A stretch of DNA of 64,000 bases from Snodgrassella sp945267035 (GTDB lineage Bacteria; Pseudomonadota; Gammaproteobacteria; Burkholderiales; Neisseriaceae), in NCBI RefSeq assembly GCF_026535915.1, contig NZ_JAFNPF010000001.1, positions 1,488,001-1,552,000 on the forward strand, written 5' to 3'. The notes beneath the pieces are model-generated. The model did not search any database and was not told the origin of the DNA. It worked only from the letters and a program-made list of their open reading frames with translations. Shown piece after piece: positions 18,473-25,361 of this stretch. Position numbers and translations under genes: made by a program. Within the stretch, counting starts at the first letter, position 1; every line of letters begins with the position of its first letter.

Positions 18473-18508
18473 AAAAGAGACTGTCATGATAGACAGCTTT
18501 TTCTTTTT
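18472..18508 (+). terminator. terminator after the small unknown gene
   Basis: CTGTC and GACAG flank a six-base loop, with A-rich sequence before and CTTTTTCTTTTTT after. Confidence 0.75.
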
Positions 18509-18588
18509 TCATCTGTTCAGCTTATCTAAGAGTTTCAATTCATCCTTTATTTAGTTTTATCCTTTTCGTGGTTTGCTTTCCCAAAGTG

Positions 18589-18800
18589 ATGCAGTTAGTT
18601 GGCGCATTAGGTGATAACCAATATCAGCAATGAGCATTGATGCATAAAGCGATAGGCAATGGTCAAGATCCGCAAAACCAATCTTTAATCGGGGGCGGAC
18701 TGAGGTTTGAAAACCTATTTTGGGAACAAAAAGGGAGCAACTGGTTAAAAATAGTTCAGAAACAAAATCAAATTTTTGGAAGAATTTTTTTCAACAGTTA
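18589..18800 (+). pseudogene. unidentified gene fragment with internal stop
   Basis: A plus-strand frame starts with MQLVGALGDNQYQQ, meets TGA at 18631 and continues as ALMHKAIGNGQDPQNQSLIG and LRFENLFWEQKGSNWLKI to TAA at 18798. The residue composition looks protein-like, unlike the flanks. I do not recognise the family. It may be a toxin or adhesin remnant, but that is a guess from the context. Confidence 0.35.
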
Positions 18801-19390
18801 ACTAAAGAAGTTTGTCTTATAGCACAGGCTGCAAAAAATGATTGTTCAATCTTAAAAATAAAATTATCGCCACAGTTTCTATTCTTTCTTTTAAATCCTT
18901 TACTTCATCACGCGCAAATTATTCTGCGCCATTTAAATAAATGATTCACCTAAGGTGACATGAAAGAAGATCATTGTTTTTTTGTTTCTAACAGATAACC
19001 ACTTGCGCAAACTGGAATAATTAAAACTAGAGTTGACCAATAACGCATTTCATTCCAATTATATAGAATTTCATTAGCCCAAATCTCTGATCGTCACTAA
19101 TCATTAAAATTTTTAATGAGTGCATCCGTCACTAAAAAGCTCGAATCATGGTAGTAGTTTGCTGTTTTTATTAATTAGCAGCATAAATAGCTGGTGACTA
19201 AAGATAAACGATGCGTAGCAATTTGTTTGAAAATTTCTGATTGTTATTTCTGTCTCGCATAAACCGTTGATGGAAACTTACACCCAATCTAAGCTGTATT
19301 TCGACAATGACCAAATCTGTATGGCTTATCTAAGAGAGTTCCAAGCCCTTTCATGGCTTTAGTTGATCAAAAGAAACATCAAATAGCACA
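18801..19390. other. decayed stretch without an intact gene
   Basis: Short frames only. One (19270-19362, plus) reads METYTQSKLYFDNDQICMAY then a short tail, and looks protein-like but matches nothing I know. The rest is AT-rich with many stops. Confidence 0.4.
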
Positions 19391-19593
19391 TTATCTTATG
19401 CGAAAAATATCGAAATAACTTAAAAATATAAGTGCTTTCGACATCTTCTTCAATGATGGATAACTCTTTTGCTGCGGTATTAATATTCTTTTTCCTTGAA
19501 AAAACTCAATTCTGCATTTTTTGAACGGTTTATTGCCGCAACTAAAGAGTAATACCAGTGCTAGAAACCAACCCAATAATATGTTCTTTTCAT
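19391..19593 (-). pseudogene. small lipoprotein gene, probably frameshifted
   Basis: The open frame reads ILLGWFLALVLLFSCGNKP followed by FKKCRIEFFQGKRIL, a lipoprotein signal peptide with lipobox LFSC. The natural ATG at 19593 (with GAGAAAG before it) is out of frame. It reads ATGAAAAGAAC, and adding one A to the A-run would give MKKNILLGWFLALVLLFSCG. This suggests a one-base deletion in the A-tract. It starts about 20 bases after the stop of the neighbouring lipoprotein gene, so the two form a pair. It could be phase-variable or simply broken. A sequencing slip is also possible. Confidence 0.55.
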
Positions 19594-19612
19594 CTTTCTC
19601 TGATTTTAATAT

Positions 19613-20149
19613 TTATTCAATCGTTTTTATATCATGAATAGCCAGTAAATTATATCTGACACCGTTGGAATAAACCTTTAATAAATAAGCGCTATTTAGC
19701 GTACGTATATTTCTTTTCCTACAATATTTGCTAATGATTTCATCGTTAACAACGGTTAAATAAATATTTGCATTATCTTGGTTAAAGTTAAATGCCGTGG
19801 GTTCCGTATGATTCTGTTTGTATTGATCATATAGAATAAATTGAAGCTTTTTAGATAAAAAACCCTGCATTTTTTTATTATCATAAATTTCATGTCCCTT
19901 CCCACAAAAATCTGCTAATTTAGCCTCAAATTGCACATCATCCACTTGTATAGAATCTATATTGTTAGGTATAGCATAAATATTTGATAATGATATTTTT
20001 TCACCATTGATTAGAGTAAAGGACTGACTAGGATTCAAGCTTACATTTTCAGATTCTATCTTTGATTGAACCAGGTTAACTTGAGACACATTTCCGCCGC
20101 TGCAATTAACGATAAAGGGAATGAGTAAACAGAGTACTTTTTTGGTCAT
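19613..20149 (-). CDS. putative lipoprotein, unknown function
   Basis: The 178-residue protein has a short signal peptide MTKKVLCLLIPFIVNCSGG whose Cys16 could be lipidated, although VNC is a weak lipobox. The mature part is hydrophilic, Asn/Lys/Ile-rich and has two further Cys (FCGKGHE and YCRKRN, about 92 and 145) that could form a disulfide. No family is recognised. It heads a two-gene minus-strand unit with the broken small lipoprotein. A perfect 9+1+9 palindrome lies 25-43 bases upstream of its start. Base composition is more AT-rich than core genes, consistent with acquisition. Confidence 0.65.
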   Translation of the reverse strand: MTKKVLCLLIPFIVNCSGGNVSQVNLVQSKIESENVSLNPSQSFTLINGEKISLSNIYAIPNNIDSIQVDDVQFEAKLADFCGKGHEIYDNKKMQGFLSKKLQFILYDQYKQNHTEPTAFNFNQDNANIYLTVVNDEIISKYCRKRNIRTLNSAYLLKVYSNGVRYNLLAIHDIKTIE

Positions 20150-20173
20150 TTTTTTATATGGTTAGAGTATTTT

Positions 20174-20192
20174 TATATCTGAATCAGATATA
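20174..20192. promoter_or_regulatory. perfect palindrome upstream of the lipoprotein pair
   Basis: TATATCTGA-A-TCAGATATA is a perfect inverted repeat 25-43 bases before the lipoprotein start, in promoter position. It looks like a dimeric repressor operator. No regulator gene is adjacent. Confidence 0.5.
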
Positions 20193-20725
20193 GCTATTTC
20201 TGATGTAAGCCACACTTTCTAGTTCATATTTTGTGCAATTACAAAACAATCAAATTACATTGTCGTCTCCTACAATATTATTTCCGATTACATTATCGTA
20301 ACATAACATTATTTTCCAACTGTATCACCCCCTATTCCCGCTATCACCATAAAAAAAGCGGTGCTTTTGTCCGCATTTAGGGAGCCAGAATAGGTATCAA
20401 CACCAATTAAAACTTAATCCATTTCAAGATAATGCAGAAGATTTGATCATTCTACTATGATCAAAGAAGAAAATACCTTCGATATCAATAACAAGCATAA
20501 TCTACCAATCAACTTTTGCTGATTAATTTAAACCATAATGGCACACGCACATGAGCTATCTTTGCTGATTTTAAAATTCAGTTTTTAACCTACCCAAATA
20601 ATTGTGCGCCCTTCAATACTAATAGAATAATTATTCCTCAATTATTGCGCTTAAGGCTACGATAGTCGGACTAAATTCGGTACAATAAACATTCTGTGCT
20701 CTTGATTCCTTATCTGTTAAAACTC
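20193..20725. other. gene-free stretch with a possible protein remnant
   Basis: On the minus strand between about 20330 and 20250, shifting frames read AGIGGDTVG then YDNVIGNNIVGDDNVI, a repetitive Gly-Asn-Asp-Val pattern seen in large repeat proteins such as adhesins. On the same strand a weak hairpin GCGG/CCGC with a seven-T tail lies at about 20350-20375. The rest, up to rlmJ, shows nothing recognisable. Confidence 0.35.
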
Positions 20726-21574
20726 ATGCTTAGTTATCGCCATGCCTTTCATTCCGGCAATCATGCCGACATTCTGAAACATTTCTGCCTGATGAGTGTG
20801 CTGGAATACTTTAATCTAAAAGACAAGGCTTATTGGTATATAGATACCCATGCCGGTGCTGGCTTATATGATCTGAGTAGCCCTGAAGCACAAAAAATTG
20901 GCGAATACCGCGATGGCTTACAGAAATTACTTACCGCCACCAATCTGCCAGATTGTTGGCAACATTTTCGCCAGATAGTCACTGACTGTCTGCCCGATCA
21001 TAAAGATCATTATTGTGGCTCCCCATGGCTAGCGCAAGCATTAGCGCGAGAACAAGATCGTTTGCGCCTGTTTGAACTTCATCCGGCTGATGCCGAGATA
21101 TTACGTCGCAATATGCGTCAGATTTCCTTACCTAACCGCGCACAGGTGTTTTGCGACAATGGTTTTAAAGGCTTATTATCCATGCTGCCACCGCCGAGCA
21201 GACGAGCGGTTGTCTTAATCGATCCACCTTATGAATTGAAACAAGATTATCAGCACGTGGTTGACACGCTTAAAGCGGCTTTGAAAAAATTTGCTGCCGG
21301 CTGTTATATGGTCTGGTATCCCTGCCTGAGCCGACAGGAAAGTGAACAGTTACCTTTAAATCTGCTTAAATTGTCACCCGATAATTATTTGCAGGCTGAA
21401 TTGCATGTACATACGCCACGAGCTGATGGTTTTGGCATGCACGGCAGTGGCGTATTTATCATCAATCCACCTTATACCCTACCTGATACTCTGGCGGAAG
21501 CTTTACCTGTTTTAGTCAATTTATTAGGACAAGATGACTATGCTCGCTATACTCTGCGCTCAGCAATTGCTTGA
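20726..21574 (+). CDS. rlmJ: 23S rRNA (adenine2030-N6)-methyltransferase RlmJ
   Basis: This SAM-dependent enzyme methylates A2030 of 23S rRNA. The start MLSYRHAFHSGNHADILKH (ATG 20726) is the family's hallmark N-terminus. The frame extends to 20696 but lacks support. YIDTHAGAGLYDL is the SAM-binding motif I and VVLIDPPYE is the catalytic N6-adenine DPPY motif (about 165). The helical insertion between motifs typical of RlmJ is present (AQKIGEYRDGLQKLL). The 282 residues match E. coli RlmJ length. Confidence 0.95.
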   Translation: MLSYRHAFHSGNHADILKHFCLMSVLEYFNLKDKAYWYIDTHAGAGLYDLSSPEAQKIGEYRDGLQKLLTATNLPDCWQHFRQIVTDCLPDHKDHYCGSPWLAQALAREQDRLRLFELHPADAEILRRNMRQISLPNRAQVFCDNGFKGLLSMLPPPSRRAVVLIDPPYELKQDYQHVVDTLKAALKKFAAGCYMVWYPCLSRQESEQLPLNLLKLSPDNYLQAELHVHTPRADGFGMHGSGVFIINPPYTLPDTLAEALPVLVNLLGQDDYARYTLRSAIA

Positions 21575-21657
21575 GCAGAATGAGCATAAATCTCTTTTTA
21601 CGACCAATTAAACCAGCCAATGTATAATGACACAAAATTTAATATGGGAGTGCCAGC

Positions 21658-22638
21658 GTGTCCATACTCTTGAATGACTATTTACAACAACAGCAACAAG
21701 ACCATTCTGTGCCATCGTCTTTGACTGATGTCTTGCTTAGCATCAGTCAAGCCTGTTTGCACATCAATCAGGCCGTGCGCTTAGGTGCGCTGGGAAATAT
21801 TCTTGGCAGCGCCCACACCGGTAATGTGCAGGGGGAAGAACAAAAAAAACTGGATGTCCTGGCTAATCAGATCCTGATCAATACGCTAACCTCCCAACCT
21901 GCCGTGGCCGGCTTGGCCAGTGAAGAAGAAGAATCCTTTGTCAGGGCGAATCAACACGGCGAATATTTGGTATTATTTGATCCGTTAGATGGCAGTTCCA
22001 ATATTGATGTCAACATCTCCATTGGCACCATCTTCTCTATCCTCCGCAAGCCAGCGGGCGAATTAAACACCGAAAGTTTTTTACAAAGTGGTCGACAGCA
22101 AGTAGCCAGTGGTTATGTATTATATGGACCGCAAACCATTTTGGTGTTAACAGTCAAACATGGTGTGGCCATGTTTACCTTGAATCAAGACAATAAATTT
22201 CAGCTCACCCAAGATAAACCCATTATTCCGGTACAAACCGCTGAATTTGCGATCAATATGTCCAATCAGCGTCATTGGCAGGCTCCGATGCAAGAGTATA
22301 TTGCAGAATTACTGGCAGGCAAAACAGGCAAACGAGGCAAAGACTTTAACATGCGCTGGGTAGCTTCCATGGTAGCAGAAGTACACCGCATTCTTGTCCG
22401 TGGTGGACTTTTCACCTATCCGCAAGATCAAAGAGATCCAAGCAAACCCGGTAAACTTCGTCTAATGTATGAAGCCAATCCAATGAGCTTATTGGTCGAA
22501 CAGGCACAGGGAGCAGCAACAAATACGCAACAAAATATTCTCGATATTCAACCTACAGGTTTACATCAGCGTGTCGCTGTAGTCCTTGGCAGTAAAGAAG
22601 AAGTTGATTATCTTACCGCAAAACATCAGCATATTTAA
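21658..22638 (+). CDS. fbp: fructose-1,6-bisphosphatase class 1
   Basis: This enzyme hydrolyses fructose 1,6-bisphosphate to fructose 6-phosphate and is the committed step of gluconeogenesis. The 326-residue protein has the metal-binding EEEE-like stretch ASEEEES (about 92) and LFDPLDGSSNIDVNISIGTIF (in parts, about 104-124), the inositol-phosphatase superfamily motif. The C-terminal substrate site includes KLRLMYEANPMSLLVEQAQG, in parts. Translation starts at GTG 21658 after GGGAG. The cyclophilin gene follows 46 bases later without a terminator, so they may be co-transcribed. A carboxylate-fed lifestyle would rely on it. Confidence 0.96.
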   Translation: MSILLNDYLQQQQQDHSVPSSLTDVLLSISQACLHINQAVRLGALGNILGSAHTGNVQGEEQKKLDVLANQILINTLTSQPAVAGLASEEEESFVRANQHGEYLVLFDPLDGSSNIDVNISIGTIFSILRKPAGELNTESFLQSGRQQVASGYVLYGPQTILVLTVKHGVAMFTLNQDNKFQLTQDKPIIPVQTAEFAINMSNQRHWQAPMQEYIAELLAGKTGKRGKDFNMRWVASMVAEVHRILVRGGLFTYPQDQRDPSKPGKLRLMYEANPMSLLVEQAQGAATNTQQNILDIQPTGLHQRVAVVLGSKEEVDYLTAKHQHI

Positions 22639-22684
22639 CCTTAATGGATCTATCCATTAACTCATGTATATCAGGAGATTAACC

Positions 22685-23176
22685 ATGATTAAACTGACAA
22701 CCAACTTTGGTGTAATTGGCATTGAACTAGACCACGAAAAGGCACCTAAAACCGCTGAAAACTTTGAACGCTATGTGCGCGATGGATTTTATGACGGTAC
22801 TATTTTTCATCGTGTTATTGATAACTTTATGATTCAAGGTGGTGGTTTTGATCAAAATATGCAGCAAAAACAGACGCATGAACCGATCGAAAACGAAGCC
22901 AATAACGGATTGAAAAACGATCGTTATACCATCGCTATGGCTCGTACTATGCAACCGCATTCTGCCAGTGCTCAATTCTTTATCAATGTTAAAGACAATG
23001 ATTTCCTTAATCACACTGCTCCAGACCTACACGGATGGGGCTATGCTGTTTTCGGGAAAGTGGTAGAAGGTCAAGATGTGGTTGATCAAATCAAAACAGT
23101 AAAAACCGGCAATCGAGCTGGTCATCAAGATGTGCCAGTAGAAAATGTCATTATTGAAAAAGCAGAGATCGTTTAA
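22685..23176 (+). CDS. ppiB: peptidyl-prolyl cis-trans isomerase B (cyclophilin)
   Basis: This cytoplasmic cyclophilin speeds proline isomerisation during folding. The 163 residues form a single cyclophilin domain with FHRVIDNFMIQGG (catalytic Arg and Phe-x-x-x-Gln), MARTMQPHSASAQFFIN and the GHQDVPVENV tail of the PpiB group. No signal peptide is present, which excludes the periplasmic PpiA. ATG 22685 follows AGGAG. A frame open to 22664 lacks its own site. Confidence 0.96.
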   Translation: MIKLTTNFGVIGIELDHEKAPKTAENFERYVRDGFYDGTIFHRVIDNFMIQGGGFDQNMQQKQTHEPIENEANNGLKNDRYTIAMARTMQPHSASAQFFINVKDNDFLNHTAPDLHGWGYAVFGKVVEGQDVVDQIKTVKTGNRAGHQDVPVENVIIEKAEIV

Positions 23177-23331
23177 ATAGCCTGAAAACAGATGATGAAT
23201 CATCTATCTTGTTAAAAATCCACCAAGTCCGATGTAGGCAAGATACTTGCTTAATCAGTGTCAGTGAGATTGATCAGGTAAAGATTTAATATTAAGCTTC
23301 AATATTCTTAATAAATCTTATTAAAAAAAAT

Positions 23332-23371
23332 AAACCCTGTCGATAGTTTAACGATCAACAGGGTTTTATTT
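23332..23371. terminator. bidirectional terminator between ppiB and a lipoprotein gene
   Basis: AAACCCTGTcGAT pairs with ATCaACAGGGTTT across a short loop. A-rich sequence lies before it and T-rich after it, serving both converging genes. Confidence 0.9.
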
Positions 23372-23381
23372 TAACCGAAAC

Positions 23382-23891
23382 TTATTGTAAAGGTTTTAGA
23401 TCCATCACTTCCATCAGAAAATTAGTGAAGGCTGGATTAGTTGGTCTTTCCTTCATATTTGGCCAACGCTGCTGCCAGCCCAATAAGGCATTTTTAATAT
23501 AGGCTTTAGACTGAGCGGTATTAATCGACCCTTGCTGACTTTCAACCGCACTACGTAGATAGATTTCATACATTTCATCATCTAACATATTGTGTCCAAC
23601 CTGAGCAATACGGAATTTATTTAGCATCTGAGCTGCTTGAACTTTAGTCATATTACCCTGTGAAACACGGTAACTTAAGCGGGTTGCTTCGTTACGGATT
23701 CTTGCTACATCAGACCAATGGCTTGCAGCCAATCTAAAATTACTGCCTCTGATGGTTCCATTCTCAACTTTGTTTGTATTAGAAGTACTTGAAGATTTAG
23801 GGTGAGTTCTACTAAAAGTAGGAACTTCGAAATTGTTACAAGCACTCAATAATACTGCGACAACACTTAATGCTAATATTTTTTTCATCAT
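23382..23891 (-). CDS. small lipoprotein, unknown function
   Basis: The 169-residue protein begins MMKKILALSVVAVLLSAC, a clear type II signal with lipobox LLSAC (Cys18). A Ser/Thr/Asn-rich linker (THPKSSSTSNTNK) leads into a helical domain of about 115 residues with conserved-looking WSDVARIRNEATRLSYRVS and KAYIKNALLGWQQRWPNMK. I do not recognise the family. Periplasmic membrane anchoring is inferred. It lies between ppiB and cysK and is transcribed from its own promoter after the cysK terminator. Confidence 0.85.
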   Translation of the reverse strand: MMKKILALSVVAVLLSACNNFEVPTFSRTHPKSSSTSNTNKVENGTIRGSNFRLAASHWSDVARIRNEATRLSYRVSQGNMTKVQAAQMLNKFRIAQVGHNMLDDEMYEIYLRSAVESQQGSINTAQSKAYIKNALLGWQQRWPNMKERPTNPAFTNFLMEVMDLKPLQ

Positions 23892-23920
23892 TGTTTACTC
23901 AATAAATTGCTTAAAACAAA

Positions 23921-23951
23921 ATAAAAAGCCAGCTAGCTTCAGCGTATGGCT
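23921..23951 (-). terminator. probable terminator of cysK
   Basis: Read on the minus strand, AGCCA pairs with TGGCT across a short inner GCT/AGC stem and is followed by TTTTTATTTTG. It lies about 90 bases after the cysK stop. Confidence 0.6.
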
Positions 23952-24042
23952 GTACATTTATTAACCATAATTGTAGCACAGTCATTAGCGTAATATAAAA
24001 CCCAATTACATATTCGGTTTTATTTCACACGATTACTCTTTA

Positions 24043-24975
24043 TTAGACCAAATCCGCAAACAAGGGTGTTGACAGATAACGTTCGCCATAAGATGGAATT
24101 AGAACCACGATAAGCTTATCTTTATTTTCGCTCTTCGCTGCCAATTGCAAACCTGCCCACACAGCTGCCCCTGAAGAAATACCCACCAAAATACCTTCTT
24201 TAGCAGCCATGGCACGAGCTGTAGCAAAAGCTTCATCATTCGGCACCTGAATGATTCCATCATATATATGCGTATTCAATATCTTTGGCACAAAGCCTGC
24301 GCCAATTCCCTGAATTGGATGCGGTCCCTTTTCACCGCCTGATAAGACTGGTGAAGCTTGCGGTTCCACCGCAAAAACCTGTACTTGAGGTTTTTTTTCC
24401 TTCAACACCTCACCGACACCAGTGATGGTGCCACCTGTACCCACTCCGGCAACAAAGATATCTACTTGTCCATCCGTATCATGCCAGATTTCTTGTGCAG
24501 TTGTTTCACGATGTATGGCTGGATTAGCCGGATTTTCAAACTGTTGTGGCATAAAATATTTGTTTGGGTCCGCATCCACAAATGCCTGTGCCCGCGCAAT
24601 GGCTCCAGACATACCCTCCGCTCCCGGTGTTAATACTAGTTCGGCACCAAAAGCACGCAATAACATACGTCGTTCTTTACTCATGGTGTCAGGCATAGTA
24701 ATAATCAATTTGTATCCACGAGCGGCACATACCATCGCCAATCCAATACCCGTGTTACCACTGGTAGGCTCTACAATAATTGTGTCTGCGTTAATCTTTC
24801 CTGCTTGTTCAGCAGCATCAAGCATATTAACGGCAATGCGATCCTTAACACTGCTTCCTGGATTAAAAAATTCCAGTTTAACCACCAATTTACCGGGAAG
24901 ATCTTTACCCAACCGGTTTAATTGAACTAGAGGTGTATGACCGATCAGATCGGTGATATTAGATGCGATGTTCAT
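24043..24975 (-). CDS. cysK: cysteine synthase A
   Basis: This PLP enzyme (O-acetylserine sulfhydrylase) makes cysteine from O-acetylserine and sulfide. The 310-residue protein has the PLP lysine in NPGSSVKDRIAVNML (about 38-52), the substrate loop PTSGNTGIGLAMV and the phosphate-binding GVGTGGTITGVGEVL (about 178). The GISSGAAVWAGL motif is also present. The C-terminal SYGERYLSTPLFADLV supports CysK over CysM. No serine acetyltransferase is adjacent. The gene appears monocistronic. Confidence 0.96.
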   Translation of the reverse strand: MNIASNITDLIGHTPLVQLNRLGKDLPGKLVVKLEFFNPGSSVKDRIAVNMLDAAEQAGKINADTIIVEPTSGNTGIGLAMVCAARGYKLIITMPDTMSKERRMLLRAFGAELVLTPGAEGMSGAIARAQAFVDADPNKYFMPQQFENPANPAIHRETTAQEIWHDTDGQVDIFVAGVGTGGTITGVGEVLKEKKPQVQVFAVEPQASPVLSGGEKGPHPIQGIGAGFVPKILNTHIYDGIIQVPNDEAFATARAMAAKEGILVGISSGAAVWAGLQLAAKSENKDKLIVVLIPSYGERYLSTPLFADLV

Positions 24976-25310
24976 TTTCCGTCCTCATTCGCTAAACTTT
25001 TAAATATAATTTAAAATTTTACCGAATTCATAGATTTAGAGTTTAATCTTCTTAGGCGATGTTAACAGATTGTCTTTTGTTTTGTAATACAATTTAAAGA
25101 GAATTTATTTGATACACAATTTATAGTCTTTAAAACGGTTGCTTAAGCATGAATACACTGCAAATTAGCCTCAAGCTTGTCTATTAGCGTAGAACTATTT
25201 AATCTGGCAGTAACACTCTTGGCTATTTATAGTTTAAACGAAGTACTTACCTACTTTTTTCAGCTCAAGCTGGTCAAGAAATGACCTTGTGTAGAACATC
25301 CATAAGGTAT
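24976..25310. other. gene-free stretch between acnB and cysK
   Basis: This interval should contain the cysK promoter (minus strand) and the region past the acnB terminator. No gene or repeat was recognised. Confidence 0.5.
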
Positions 25311-25337
25311 AAAAAAGGACTGCGGTGAGCAGTCCTT
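25311..25337 (-). terminator. intrinsic terminator of acnB
   Basis: On the minus strand AAGGACTGC and GCAGTCCTT flank TCACC and are followed by TTTT. It lies 25 bases after the acnB stop. Confidence 0.93.
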
Positions 25338-25361
25338 AAAAACGTTCATTTACCGAATTAT

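Noticed and set aside
18720..18944. 74-codon plus-strand ORF
   Set aside because: Starts inside the better-looking fragment at 18589-18800 in another frame. No ribosome site and no recognisable motif.
20351..20366. AAAAAAGCGGTG followed by T-rich sequence, also seen near 57684
   Set aside because: Two short matches dominated by A and T runs. Not enough to call a repeat family.
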